The notes: a model not told the origin generated them from the sequence alone. Numbered from the stretch's first letter, positions 35,560 to 48,220 are shown. The stretch is 64,000 nucleotides of DNA from Fasciola hepatica (GCA_948099385.1 CANUEZ040000207.1:1488001-1552000); one strand, 5' to 3'. Translations and numbers: made by a program.

Positions 35560-35740
35560 TGCAAACATGTGTCAAGCTGAGTCCCCAAATCATCCAGACG
35601 TTTGTGATCGTTGACGGATTTCGCGTCATGCCCTCCACCTTACTATTTTCACAGGAAATGTTCTCGTCAAACTCGATTTGATTTGTGGGTCGAGCTCCTC
35701 TTTGACTCGTCTGTATACGGCAAAATTGGCTCATCTGTGA
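35560..35740. repeat. Dispersed repeat shared with 48.2 kb
   Basis: Aligns with 48,225-48,415 in the same orientation (shared CGCGTCAT/CACGTCGTAC, TTCTCGT and TGGCTCATCTGTG/TGCCCATCCGTG blocks). The minus-strand 103-codon frame 35,423-35,734 covers it. Probably retroelement-derived. Confidence 0.4.
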
Positions 35741-38700
35741 ATAGATAAGTTTTTCAAATTTACCTAGGTATAACAGTGGATAACGCAGGTAACATTCACA
35801 AATCCCATGTTACTGGATGAAGAAGAAAAGCTTTCTGTTTGTGAACTTCACAACGTTGGTTCAACGAATTGCACTGTAAGTGCCTAGTTGTCGGCAACAA
35901 ATTTATGTCAGTGAACATTGCAATAAAATGTATATTTTTCACAAACCAATTTTCCAAATAGAAAGAAACCTAGAAGACAAGAAGCGTGAGTTTCGCAGAT
36001 GCAAGAAAACAAGTTCGGTTGATGGAACAAATCGCCCCTTGAAACATGACTGAGTAGATATCACGGTGATCTGCCTATATAGGCTTCAGGTATGCAAACA
36101 GTGCATTACCTTGCATTCATTTTTGATGCATTTTCTGGCACGCAAGGAGAAAGGTTTTTCTTGCAATGCCTAAAATGTCACGATAAATTGGCTCCATGTT
36201 CTTTACGGAGAGGTCCTTTAGTCATCATTAACGGTCCCTTGATCGATTGTATGTCTTTAACTCTTATGTGGAAGCTAATCGGGAGCCGAAAAATAAACCA
36301 ATCTGTAGGGTACCTGCCGTTCAGAGATTTCTCATGAGGAGTTTTTCTGTGGTTGTCATTAGAAGTACAATTGAGACAGAATGTAACTCATAACAGATTG
36401 TAACTAGAGACTATGTTCACCAGGACAACAAACCTTGCAACAATTTTAAATCTTTGCGTTACACATCCAATGTGTGTTTATGAAGCCGGTATAAATTGAG
36501 ACATGATACGTCAGAGGAAATTTCAGTTGTGAGGATAATAATTTTCCCAGTAAATGTAACAAGTGTTAAAAATGTACTTATATTCCCAACCCGAAAGCTG
36601 TGATCACACAAGTTCAGTCGTGCAGTCTGTGTCGGAGTTGAAAGTTTGTATGGACCAGGTCGGATTCAGGACATACGCAGAACAAGTAAAAGTGAAACAG
36701 ACTAGTTTGTACAACGGCAAGCCACTTGTCTTAACTATCATCTCATTCTGATTATTCACATTGCTGTCAAACTTCGACATCAACTGCTAAATAAAGAAGT
36801 ATTTTTCGTCTATATTTTCTGACTAGGGTGAGGCATTTTTAGTGCATGTTTACCACCTAGTGCTTGTAGTTAGACTCTTTTGAACTCTAGGCTCTATGTC
36901 TGTCTGCCTGTCCGATCCCAAGTAACCCAACTTTTCCCCTTGCATATTCTGAGAATAGAATCTTTGTGAATTGGCAAAATGCTTTTCACTTTTGATTTCG
37001 ATGGCCCTGGTACTTCTCATCGAAGGTGAAGTAAACAAGCAACCGGAGAGTCGTCTCTCATTCCAACCGTTCATAATCCTACGGAGCACCCATTGGTGAA
37101 TTACCCATATAAAATAAAATCAGAGCAGCTTCTTCGAAACACTCTTCAAAATGATTCAGTCGTTTGATAACACCAGGATGCATTCAAAACGTCATCAGAT
37201 AGAGAGTGGGAGCAGTCCTTCTCTAAATGCTGACAAACATTCGGGTAGCCGACATGAGAAAGATAGATCCTACCACAAATGTCAACAATATTTCCAGAAT
37301 GACAACGAAAGAGATCGGGTAACAGTAAGTTCGGGGGGAAAGTAGATGTAGAAACTCTAACATGAAATATCCCATCATCGACGTCATCGTGATCAGGATC
37401 ATGATCATCATTGACATCCAAGTAATCGTCATCATTACCATGGTCACCATCAGTAATAATAACAATGGAAACGATGGGAAATAGACGACCATGATCGTGT
37501 CAGTATAATTAACCGGTAGATATTGGATGAATTGGAAAAGAAATTGCACCAATTCATGAACATCAATTGATCGCGAAATTTAAACACCATTCTGTCTCAG
37601 TGTCATATCACAGAGACCGGGGAAAGTACTCAATAAACTTCACAAAAGTTGAGATCGCTGCCCTATTAACGATAGTGAGTCAATGGACTTTCTCCACATC
37701 CGACACTCGTAGGACGGATCGGTGAACGGAAGCTTGGTACTAGATCACGTGTCGGCGGAAACGCGATTTCGAAACATGGAGTCATCATTACCTGGTTAGT
37801 AGGAACGGAAATAAAACACGTAATTCAAGACGCAAGCATATGCTTTACTCCTGCTAATGGGTAACATGTTAGCCTTTTCCTACCATTTATGCCAATTATT
37901 GCATCACATATAAACTAGAACGATCGACTTACACCACTGACCAGCGTGGGCGAAATGTCTACACTTCACAATCAACGCCCTCATTTATTTCCTATTAAAT
38001 GGTATGATTGAAAATGCATTCAATACGAGCGGAAAAGACCGGGATCAATTCAGCTCAGAACACACGAGAAGCAACCAAACACGAACAAACAAACTGGTAA
38101 GCATCTTTGTCTCTCTCTTTCTCTGCAGTTCATAGTGCGACCGAGTGACAATCAATCAACGTACGACCGGCACTCTGTGGTCAACAGACGAAGACAATCA
38201 AACGCTATTTAGATCGTTCATTGTAGTTGCTTATTCCGCTCATTTTGTCGTACCGGTACATTTTGCTTTTTGCGGCCACCTGACGAATCGAGCAGTCGGG
38301 AGTCGGCTTCGTAACCATCAATTATATTTTACGAATCGGTTCTATTGCGTACAGACGTGAACATGCATCCGTGAATGTGTTTGTGTGCCTTTTGTCAATG
38401 GAGGTACTGTCACTGCCTCATAAAGTGAACGTAGAAAGGACAGTAGGAGTGATTAGGATAAAATATCGGTCAAGCGAAGCAGGTCATCGGTGAAGCCATA
38501 CTGACTGACGGATGATAAGCTGCCATTTGAATGTTTTTACACTGAAGTATGGAGAAGAATCATAAGGTAGCTTCGACTAGTAGCGGGCTTCTTTATTTGT
38601 GGTTATTTTTGAACAGACACCATTTTTGTATATCTATTGGTGGAGAATAGATTAGGTGTAGTGATTCTGTCTTATTTATTGGTGGTTCGAAAAAGCCCAT

Positions 38701-39050
38701 TCAGACCAATCAGTATTCACTCGTTCAATGTACTCTCTAATCTGCATCCTTGCACTTCCGTACATAAACAAGTGCATCATGCGCGTATGAATCATCTCAT
38801 TCCAGCCATGGATATGAATGATTGCAGTACACGTGTCTCGTGCACATGATCTACTTTCATGTCACGTGACAGTGTATGACAAGTTTGTGCCCACCTATCG
38901 CATTGCTAATGGATTACTGATTGTCTGTGTAAATGCTTTCCCTTCCGCATTCCGTACCCATATAAATGCCACGTTTTATATTCTAAATAACAATATATTT
39001 CAATCCCACTTGGTGTGATTTCTGGTTTCATATTCAGCAGCTCGGTCATT
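35741..39050. other. Long intergenic stretch, no gene recognised
   Basis: Short frames only (for example 36,092-36,337 plus and 38,145-38,360 plus), without motifs. A low-complexity ATC/ATG-rich patch lies at about 37,370-37,480 and explains the Met/Thr-rich minus frame there. Confidence 0.45.
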
Positions 39051-39619
39051 ACATTGGGTTATCATTTAAATGGATGAATCAGCGATGATGAAGCGATCAG
39101 CACAAGTGAGTACACCTCGACATCCGTTTGATGGGACTAATGGACCGACGGAACTAAGGTTTACATGTGAAGAGCTGGCGGCTGCACCTAAGAAGTATAC
39201 GGAAGTGATAAGCACATGGCTATATACCTTATGCTTGGGTATCAAATAAAGGTTCAAAAACAGAAAAGTGGATCTCGGTTGATGCTGATCACAAATATCG
39301 GTCAGCAAGTGTACCAGGGTGCGATTATGTTTGCGAATCATTTGGTGAGAAGTGTGTCGAACAATCATTCGAAGATTTCTGGTGGATACGTCACTCACGG
39401 TGGAATCATCACCAAACCGAATTACCAAGTCATTTGATACCAAGAATGATGGCTCGCTGGACTGGAGGATTTACTTCTTCAACACTTTGAGTTTTGGTCA
39501 TCGCAGACCAAGTAAAGCTATTACATATCAAAATCGCTAAGAAATTCCGTTAATACTCGTGCCCGGTTAGTGAGGATTCTGGGCAGGTATGGAACGGTAG
39601 AGTGTTGTAGGCGATGACA

Positions 39620-40900
39620 TGAGAGGTTATGGATCGGAAAGAGAAGCATGTAAAAGCAAGAGAGTTACTTTTAGATAAAACACCGTGTAAAGGATGAGGG
39701 CTATCTGCAAGGACTTTGTAAGCAATATTTTCACATGCGGCCAGGTGTATTTTGCACGCCTAGCAGATAGTTCAGTCGAGGGTATGGAAGATACTCGACT
39801 GATAACAGTTAAACCTCGACAGAGGATTTTAAATCTTTCTTCAGTAGACCAGCAAAAATAACAGAGGAACAGTAAAGTGGAACAGGATTGACACATTAGC
39901 AAACAGAAGGGAAATGACACTGTTTAACGGCGAAATGCCTAAGCCTTCGGATTTGGTAGGATAGCCGGCGTAGGTTCTTCAAGTGGTTTGAAATGTAAGA
40001 TGATAACTTCAACTTTGTATTGATAGTGGTTCCTAAGTATTTGACGGGGCTCACTCTAACAAGTGGTTCTGTGGAAATGACAGATGAATGATGAGGATCA
40101 CCTGATGAAAAAAAGGTAATTAAGCTCTCAAAGCATCCGGACAAATCTGAAGCTAACCTTGATCGAACAGAGAAGTCATAGCTATGGGACAGATTACTGG
40201 AAAATTCATTCAATTCCCGGGTCACGGAAACATCCTGACAAACAGCCACGTAGTCGGCATATTTAAATGAATGTGCAGAAGAACTGGATAAAACATCACT
40301 GATGTGGGTGGAAAATAAATAGGGGCGAACAAAGCTGCCTGAAGCACTCCTAAATTGTTCACCAAATTCTCGGTATTTTTAGACCTAGTGACGTGCACTG
40401 AATTCTGCTGGTAAAATAATCACACAAACACGCTAGTAAATTTGTGGGACAGCCGGAAGCTTCTAGGTAACGGAGGGAAAGAGACCACGGAATGGGATTA
40501 AAGGCGAATGAGTGGTCTGGAAAAGAGCATCGAGCAGTCTTCGCTGAACCATCCAGGGATTTGGTTACACAGTGGATCTTTTCGATCTATGGGCAAACTG
40601 TAAGGCTCATCGAGTGAGTTCATAGGAAAGTTCAGACGTTTAGGAAGGGCAGGCTCTGTGACATTAGGACCAGATGAAGTTAGAGAAATGGAACGAAAGC
40701 TTTTAGCTGTGACACCACAACTATGAGGTTTGGGCGTAGGAACAATGGTGACTGGTCTCCAGCAGTGTGGAATAGAATACGAGCACAAATATTTGTTTCA
40801 GAGAAAAGTAAATGATAGCAGTTTTACCGTATCAATAACGATCTGCTGTAGCTCAGTTGCCAAGTCTATCTGGGATGCATATGCTCTCTGAATGAGAATA
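39620..40900 (-). mobile_element. Degenerate CR1/Jockey-like LINE, reverse-transcriptase part
   Basis: On the minus strand the order is that of a LINE RT: CWRPVTIVPTPKP and FRSISLTSS (40,650-40,770), then DEPYSLPI and CNQIPGW (40,540-40,620), NPIPWSLSLRYLEASGCPTN around 40,440-40,500, then VKYLGTTINTKLKLSSYI near 40,000-40,050, and AKYTWPHVKIL at the C-terminal side. Stops and frame changes separate the pieces, and the catalytic box could not be located. Related to the plus-strand LINE at 0.2-2.1 kb. Confidence 0.7.
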
Positions 40901-40984
40901 TATCCGTCTTTGATTTTTGAGAAGGAGATTAGACACTTTTGAAATGATGCCGTACAAATAGTTTCATTTTATCCTTATTTCTCA

Positions 40985-41155
40985 TGCTAAGCATACGATG
41001 AAGGCAACAACAAAAACAACAACAACAACATTTAAAAGCAAAAATCTTTCACTAACTGGTGACAACGTAAGTTCACGTTTCCTCAACACGAAAGATAAAT
41101 GCACGACAAAGTAGCCACGCACACTGATAAATGACTCACATGTGGACACTTCCTT

Positions 41156-41189
<34 letters not shown>

Positions 41190-41297
41190 AACACACGAGA
41201 GAGAGAGAGAGAGGGAGAGAGAGCGAGAAAGGGATGGCGCGAGATAAGCATATGATGAACGGTGCTGAACATTTGCGTTTGGCCTAATCTGTGGAGC
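40985..41297 (+). promoter_or_regulatory. 5' flank of the second VAL locus
   Basis: Homologous to 23,600-23,871, with a larger CA/GA microsatellite. Likely the old promoter and 5' UTR of the paralogue. Confidence 0.4.
41156..41230. repeat. (CA)n(GA)n compound microsatellite
   Basis: CA run followed by GA run. The first VAL locus has only a short CA run at the equivalent place (23,760-23,788). Confidence 0.95.
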
Positions 41298-41516
41298 ATG
41301 ATCAAAATGCGGCAAATTTGGCTACAAGGGATTCATATTATTTTCTCCTCTATTTTGATCCTCAAACTTAGCCTCGTCACTGGAGAAGGCTCTCGCTGGC
41401 CACACGAAGACAACACTTTGAACACACAAATGATATCATGGCACAATGAAGCTAGACGAAGGATGTCAGAATGTCTCGTACCTGAACAACCGGCATCCGA
41501 GAGACTTCCAGAATTG
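41298..41516 (+). pseudogene. VAL paralogue exon 1, intact reading frame
   Basis: MIKMRQIWLQGIH begins a signal peptide followed by IIFSSILILKLSLVTGEG, then W-H-N-E-A-R-R and QPASERLPEL. It ends at a GTATGT donor (41,517) in phase 0. An in-frame ATG also exists at 41,262, but the signal-like sequence favours 41,298 or 41,307. If a transcript reads through the donor, the open frame continues to 41,717. Confidence 0.75.
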
Positions 41517-42467
41517 GTATGTCATTTTAATCCACAGCAGGAGAATCTTTTGCTCATTTTATCACGCTGCTTCGTATCTTTCACTCACCGGCAATGTTTA
41601 GTAAAAAATCATTCTGGTTTTCGATTATCAGATTTTGATGACAATCCCATTAGGAAGCACGAGCTTTCGTTCACTTGTTCGGTTGTGTTGTTTTGTAGCT
41701 GGTGCAATCATGTGTAACGCTGAACCGGGGGCCTGTTCGTTCCTGGAACGTGCAGGCTGGTTTTTGAGTACAAATAACGAGTGCATAGGAGATATGGTAA
41801 ATACCTAAGTAAGTCAGTCGGGAAACCCTTTTTTGGTAATATTACCTTGTTTTCTGTGAACTGTTTGTTGATTGACCGGGTTAAACAAGGTATCAGAATT
41901 CTGTTGGTTAAACAAACAGCACTAGTTTGATTATGCGGTATTGGAACGTACCTATGGTTTAAATTGCTCGTAACAGTCCTTCGCTTATTGTCCTCCTATG
42001 AATATTTCGTCGGAGTGACCCGTTGGAACGGTTAGGCTAAAGTACATCTAAGAGTACACGATCATACGAATGCTTTCAAGTGAAGTCAACTAGAGCCCGT
42101 TATTCACCACAGAGTTGTCTGTAATTGGGTTGGTCAACTCACTTTCTTTGAGTCCCTGAAACTCCTTTGGCCTTTTGCAACGAAAATGACGGCCCAACAC
42201 ACTCGATGAGTCTAAACGAAAGCAATAAATGAACCCCTTTCATAAGGATATCACAACACCACTCCAAATTCCTGTTAGGTAACTAGCACTTCCGGTAAAG
42301 TGTCTCTTTAATTTCCGTATAGTATTGCGCCTAAGGATTCTGCTTTCAAATGCTCTTACCCTACATATGAAACTAACTGGATCGTGATGTCCATGATTGA
42401 GTACATATTGTGGTGAAAAGAGACTCACACCTAAAGTCATTTTTCATCTGCCGTTTTTAAGTGTCTG

Positions 42468-42469
<2 letters not shown>

Positions 42470-42512
<43 letters not shown>
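42470..42512. repeat. (GT)n microsatellite in VAL paralogue intron 1
   Basis: About 20 GT units. A shorter GT run occupies the matching place at 24,250-24,275 in the first locus. Confidence 0.95.
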
Positions 42513-42515
<3 letters not shown>

Positions 42516-42858
42516 CATGTATGTATTATTGTAGGATACAAGTTGTGAGAGGTTTATTGGAGGATGGAAATAATTTGCAAGTTGTCTGACTACATTGTCT
42601 TCAGCTGTCAAATACATTACCCACTAATGGTTCACGTTCGATCTTGAAATTTGATAAGTTGTTGTCGATGTTGTTGTTGTTATTCATGGAAAAGTCCCAG
42701 AGTGAAACGTTAGGAGGGTCTTTTGTTTGGCACTCTTCACAATAAGATAGAACACACTAGCAGCTTGAACCCATTCGGTTGATGTGCGCGTATGTGACGT
42801 TCATGCCATGATGACGACTCGCTGTACACTGCAAACTAATCTTTCTGTTAGTAAAAAA

Positions 42859-42998
42859 TTATATTACCAGTAATTGGCATCACAGGCACAACCGTGGGCA
42901 AAAATTTACACATACGGTCTTGATGACTGGAGAGGTAGACGACATCCGAAATGGTCAAATGTCGAGCAAAAGTGGGCCGCCCGTCGTGTGTACAAAGT
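42859..42998 (+). pseudogene. VAL paralogue exon 2 relic
   Basis: Aligns codon by codon with 24,673-24,812. TAA at 42,871, no AG before the exon, C-x3-H lost, VGQN reads VEQK. The minus-strand 60-codon frame at 42,848-43,030 is its shadow. Confidence 0.8.
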
Positions 42999-43206
42999 GT
43001 GAGATTAGGACCAAGCTTCTTTGATACCAAATACGGTTTTGAATTGCAGCATTCTCGTCACATTCCATCAAATTAAAGTGTGAGATCAATTTATTTCATA
43101 GTATTGTATTTCGAAATTGTACAAGCAAACAAACACAAATACAAAATATCCCCCCTTCATTGTTGTGATAAACTGACCTTGTCTTTTTATTATTTCTATT
43201 TTGAAG

Positions 43207-43297
43207 TTCATTCAATGATTGATTCATTGAAAACTTGGATTATGCGTATGACACAATGAACTATGAACTTAAAGTTTAATGTAGCCACTATGTTCAA
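43207..43297 (+). pseudogene. VAL paralogue exon 3 relic
   Basis: Aligns with 25,017-25,107. The Trp of D-W-F is TGA, a second stop (TAA) lies before the CGHY equivalent, the Cys is shifted and Gly is Ser, and the donor dinucleotide is GC. Confidence 0.8.
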
Positions 43298-43627
43298 GCT
43301 AACTGAACATTTATCAGGTATCCTTTCGGTGTGAAATTAACGGCGTCTGCACATTTTGGAGTAATTCTTGTGCCTCTATTTTGACTCCAGCCATCTTGAA
43401 ACAGCTGTGGTTTGTGACCAAAGTTTTCTACTCTGCTGGTTTACATTAGATGTTGCTCCATCCATCAATGGATGTCAGATGTGTGATGTAACTGTGAAAC
43501 GAAAGTAGTATACCGTAGCAGATGCCATTTTCACGGTTGACCACATCTCCTCAGTGAGCGTTCTAAAAATTCGACTTTTGGTATCCAGTCTCATCATGTA
43601 CAGATACATATGTTTACATGTATATTC

Positions 43628-43629
<2 letters not shown>

Positions 43630-43672
<43 letters not shown>
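43630..43672. repeat. (TA)n microsatellite
   Basis: About 21 TA units. The minus-strand 144-codon frame over it contains an IYIYIY run and is not trusted. Confidence 0.95.
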
Positions 43673-43673
<1 letters not shown>

Positions 43674-44399
43674 GTACATTTTAAGCATTTCACTGTCGTT
43701 TCAGATTGACCATTAACGGTTGTTTGATTGGCGCAAGAGGCTTTATAAATCGCCGAAGAATAAGGACTGACTGGATTCAATAGTTGAAAGATGTAACAAT
43801 ATACTGATTGCTTTTCCCGGAGAAATAACTTTCGACTTAGTGACAGCGGAAACTGATGTGAAAGTGTCGATATCGTAGAAATGAGCGCACAAAATGCCGG
43901 CCGATCCACTCATTGACGCACCTGGAGATGGAAGGCACCAGTCTATTGGCCGACAACTGAAAGCTTTGTCGAACACACTATGAAGATTTTTGGATACTGA
44001 AGGCAAAAGACCAAGAATCAAAGGTGGTTCAGCTTGCGTCATTTAGTCACACCATTAGACGGGCGGCGCTCTATGTCCTGAATGGTATTTTATGTGATTC
44101 TAGTGAGGAAAGCAGTGATTGGGTGACGGTTACGCTGAGATTCGAACCATACTTTCTTGGGGAGCGTACAAAAACATACCAGCTTTTTGTTTTCAACCAA
44201 CGGACACAGAAGCCTATTGATGCCTTTGATTCTTTTGTGCTGTTGTTAAGATCCTTGACATCATCATGCAACTTTTGCACCTGTCTGAATTAGTCTCATG
44301 CGGGGCCGGATAGTGGTTGTATCGCACGACCCCATGGTGACTAAACGGTTGCTGAAGATTCCAAAATTATCACTCCAACGGTGTTAACATTTTTCGAGG
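43673..44399. other. Between VAL relic and Gypsy, no gene recognised
   Basis: Overlapping frames at 43,743-44,042 (minus) and 44,024-44,293 (plus) have no recognisable motifs. May include gag sequence of the following Gypsy element. Confidence 0.35.
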
Positions 44400-46462
44400 T
44401 ATGGAAGCAGCCAAAAGCCCCAAGGGGATGTCAAATGCATCAAAATCGCGTGGTCTGTACAAAGTAACATCAGAGACTAGCAGGGAGCCATTGATAGAGT
44501 GTCGGTTCGGTGGCAGACTACACTTCGCGGGAAGAGACAAATCTCCTGTGTGGGGAAATCATGTGATAACTGCAGGAAGCGAAACCATTTTGCATCAGAA
44601 TGATTCCTCAAGAAAACAGTGGACAGGAAACAAAATCATCAGAAAACCCCTCAAGTAAATGAAGTGAGAAAGCCTGCAAGACTAAAGGATGTTTTTGCCA
44701 AAGTATCAGTGAACGGAGAAGTAGATTTCCAGTTGGATATCGGAGCATCGGCGAGTTTCATACTCTGTTCATTACTGTATCGACACCAACACAGAAGAGA
44801 CTTTTTATGTTGAACGGCGACAAGGTTCATCCAAGAGTTGAGACAATGCTGCAAGTCGTCAATCCCAAGGATGGACATCCATCACTCGCAAACTTTGTTG
44901 TGGTCGACCAGGGTTAGTTTTTCATCCTCGGATGTGAATCTATCGAAAATCTGGGTTTGGTGTCATTTCACTATGACTCAGTCGTCCACCGTATATCTGT
45001 TAATGTTGAATATTATTTGGAAAAATACACCTCTGTTTTCGATGAGAAATTGAGAAAGTTTGCGTGACTCACGACATTACATGTACATGTGCGTATATAA
45101 ACCTGTTGCACCACTCACAAAGCTTATTCCATACTCAGTCAGAGAACGATCTGAACTCGAGTTAGACTTTCATATAACGAACGAAATCCTGGTTAGAGTT
45201 GATTGGGTCTAATCGTGATCGCGACGAAATCATTTGGAAACTTCGCATCTGTATTCACCTCAAACAAAGCGCTCAGGAAAGAACACTTGTCGTTTTGACG
45301 ATGTTCCTTGTAAGTTATCGAAATTGCTTCGTTTTACGAAATATGATCCGGATTCAGCGTTGTAGCATTTGGAGATGGATGAAGCCTCGAGTTGTTATCC
45401 AAGTTTAGCAAACCATACGGCTGTTACTCTCGGAAGAAACAACCATTCATACTGAAACTATCGGGCGGAATATTTCAGAAAAGGATTCTCCAAGTACTGG
45501 ACGACTTATTCAGATTGCTCTGCGTAGTAGACGATATCCTCATTTTTAGCAGATATATTGAGGGTCGCAAAAGAAGACTCGATTCTCTTCCACAGCAAAA
45601 ATTCCGTTGTGGAGTTAGACTGAAAAGGGCCAAGTTGACGTTTTGTCAAACAGCAGTCAGGTTTCATGGCCATATTCTCACAAGGGAAGGTATCAAACCA
45701 GATCCGAAAAAAGGAAAGCGCGATTAGAGATACGCCTGCTCCAACCGATGCGAGAGAGTTTCACTTTTCAACGTGATGATCGACTACCTGAGCAGATTGT
45801 CACCGGAATTAGTGGAATTGATGGGACTGATCAGTTTATTACCACATAAAATATAAACGTGGATATGAGGTGACTAACAGAAATTAGCATTTGATGGCAT
45901 AAGAAAGCTTATCGTGAAGGCCCCAGTCTTAAGGTATTATGATCACAACTTGCCCCTATAAGAACAACGTGATATTGATAAACGTGGCTTGCGAGCCACT
46001 GTTTACAAAGTGGGTGTTCCCAGCTGATACACTCTCACGAGCTACAGTACCGAATGCGGTAGGCGAAGGTGTAAATGGAATGGTAAACATGATATTACCG
46101 GCAATTGATTCTGAATTATCTCAAATCCAGAATGCCAATGTTACAGATCCATATCTACAAACTGGTAAAAAAGTCTTTTGTATTACTTAGGAACGAGAAT
46201 TGAATACTGGTACTACTGGCAGTAAATGGAATATAGCTCCTGCCCGAACTACGCATAACCAAGGATCAGGAATACCGGCTAATCGAGCATACACTCGAAC
46301 TCGTATCCTGCCCGATCATAATATACATAAACACAGCGAGGTAACAAAACAACATGAATTTGTCCCTAGAACAACCGCAAACTCCCAACTCCGGAAAGTC
46401 ACGATGACAGATCCGTGTCCACAATGTGAAAAGGCTTATCATCTAAGGTTGATTAGAAGATA
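44400..46462 (+). mobile_element. Degenerate Ty3/Gypsy LTR retrotransposon pol
   Basis: Domains appear in pol order. The protease is at about 44,690-44,780, with VSVNGEVDFQLDIGASASFI (the catalytic triplet is D-I-G, Asp codon at 44,736). A linker reading FILGCESIENLGLV lies near 44,918-44,960. The RT approach LIPYSVRERSELELDF is at about 45,127-45,170. The RT palm VVDDILIF has its catalytic pair at 45,530-45,535, followed by LKRAKLTFCQTAVRFHGHIL and GIKPDP. An RNase H to integrase linker follows with ADTLSRA (46,023-46,043). Several frameshifts and stops break the frame. LTRs were not identified. Confidence 0.85.
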
Positions 46463-46469
46463 ACAGAGA

Positions 46470-46961
46470 ATAATTTGCAGAAATATTATCTCATTTTTAA
46501 TTTCGTGATAAGCCAACAACAGAAGATGAACTGGTTTTTGAGATGAGGCTTGAGTGGTTCTGCGCTTTTTTTGAAATAAAGCTTTCTCACATAATCATTC
46601 AGATCGGAGTACTGCGGCACGATTCCCTTCGAATGCAATCAATATTTGCGTAACGCAGAATCATTTCCAGCACCGACTCAGTTGTGCGTATTGAATGGAG
46701 GTCGACCATATAACCGAGTTGCTCCACGGAATCATCTAATCTTCACAGGATGTTGGCCTAGGAGTACAAGGAGTTTGCATTCTCCAGGATGAATCTATGT
46801 TTAGTAGCCTTTTCCAAAATACTACTCAAAATAGTTTTGTGCTGTTTAAATAGCTCCTTGAATATTCTTCTGCCTTGGTCACAAAATTCTGGTGCTGTAT
46901 ACGGTAAAGGGCCTTGTATGACAGGCTTAGCCATCCTCCGGCCATGAGCAGTTTTTTTCAA
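46470..46961 (-). pseudogene. BEL/Pao gag-like remnant
   Basis: Minus-strand frames read KELFKQHKTILSSILEK and then, after a break, SVEQLGYMVDLHSIRTTES and VLEMILRYANIDCIRRE. The LGY-xx-DLxS pattern resembles BEL/Pao gag. Nucleotide similarity to 29,796-30,060 is visible across about 130 bases. Only about 15 bases separate it from the protease frame on the opposite strand. Confidence 0.4.
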
Positions 46962-46972
46962 TTCTATCTAAT

Positions 46973-47320
46973 GCCTTGGATACCGGAAATGAAGCTTCAG
47001 GGATAAGAAGTGCATTGGTACAATATTTGAAGTTAGATGATGTGGAGCAGAAAGTGCATTTTATTATTTCAGATCAAAACTGTTCGCAATTATCTTCTTG
47101 GAGGAAATCAGTAGACAACACAGAGTCAGTTGATGACAAATCAGCATACATAACGCTTTGGATCTTAGGTTTTTCGATTTCTTCATCGAACAAAGGCACC
47201 CTATTTAGGTGGGATCACTTGGAACATATCCCGAGTAATCCCTCTCCCAGCTCAGAGGTGAATATATTAGTAGGTTCTGGTACTCGGCAGTCACACTGGA
47301 TATTAGAACAGACGAAATGA
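46973..47320 (+). mobile_element. BEL/Pao-like retropepsin domain, frame intact
   Basis: An open frame of about 115 codons begins NALDTGNEASGI with the catalytic Asp codon at 46,979. It then has LVQYLKL, KSAYITLWILGF and HLEHIPSNPSPSSEVNILVG, as in the protease of BEL/Pao elements (A17/DUF1758 type). The first codon of the computed frame is TTG, so this is an internal domain rather than a start. It is the best-preserved copy of the family also seen in arms B/B' and at 29.1 kb. Confidence 0.6.
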
Positions 47321-47329
47321 TCAAGGAGT

Positions 47330-48220
47330 CATCCATTCGCCAATAACGGGCTCGTAAATTGAGTTTTATCAGGCCTCCATATAATCACTGTGTGTGCACA
47401 TCAAATGTGTGCACCATAGTGCAAATAGCAGGGGGAATTTCTGAAAAAAGCAGACGTATTCGGGGTAGGGTGCACACAACACTGCATAGTCACCCTATTT
47501 ATTGGCCAATGAGTCGATGCAAGTAGGCACGAAAGATCGGTCAGTAGAAAAGGCGACTGGTGATAAAATGGCATCTTGTAGAACACCCAATTCTGAAGAT
47601 GCGAGGAAAGAACAAATTGTGGAGATTCGGATGCTCTAGTGTGCATAGTAAAACTGAGAGGAAGAGCCATTTGGAAGTGATAATTGAACAATGCACCGAA
47701 ACTTGGAAGTTGTGAACCAATTTGTTCAGCCTACTTCTCCAAGTATTCGCACATTCGTGCCTGTTTCCGTTTAACACGTCCTGACTTTTGTTACTCAAGA
47801 ACCTGTGTATTGTGCAATGGATAAAAATCAGTGGTTCCTTATTCACGAGCGAAAATATATTCCGGAAGAGTTCAAAGTTGGCCCGTATGTTTGTCCTAAG
47901 ATGAAGAATTCACTGAGAAACACATGTCAGCCATCGTTCAAGGGAACAATCCAAAGATTTCCACTTTGAAAAGATACTTACTATTTGACTTTCCAATAGC
48001 CCAGATCAAAATTCAAACGCTTGAAGTCGAATCTGTTAAGTGTGCATTGGGACACGATACAATGAACACATTCAAGGTAAGCCTCAAACGTTTATGGTGA
48101 CAATCCAAAGCCGCAATGATAAATGAAAATAATCTTTCAAAAGCGACTGATAAAAACACGATGATTTCGAGGGGAATTCTGCCTGAAATCGAAAATTACG
48201 CAGAATATCGTAAAACACAA
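47330..48220. other. Retroelement-like debris, no gene recognised
   Basis: Minus-strand frames of 96 and 101 codons (47,401-47,846) have no recognised motif. The stretch near 47,340-47,390 continues the similarity to 12,000-12,050 in arm B. Confidence 0.35.

Larger units (their letters stand above)
41298..43297 (+). pseudogene. Second VAL locus, broken in exons 2 and 3
   Basis: Exons homologous to the gene at 23.9 kb: exon 1 at 41,298-41,516 (intact, with ATG), exon 2 relic at 42,859-42,998 and exon 3 relic at 43,207-43,297. Exon 2 lacks an acceptor AG, has TAA in place of a Gln codon (42,871) and has lost the Cys and His of C-x3-H. Exon 3 has in-frame TGA and TAA codons, and its donor is GC instead of GT. 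I found no trace of exons 4 and 5. Intron 2 is of similar size in both loci (208 versus 204 bases). Confidence 0.85.

Noticed and set aside
37223..37552. Met/Thr/Ile-rich 109-codon minus ORF
   Set aside because: Read through a low-complexity ATC/ATG-rich patch.
39066..39443. 125-codon minus ORF and overlapping plus frames as genes or Gypsy gag
   Set aside because: No motif strong enough on either strand; likely chance or unrecognised transposon sequence.
43475..43909. 144-codon minus ORF as a gene
   Set aside because: It contains an IYIYIY run through a microsatellite and has no recognisable domain.
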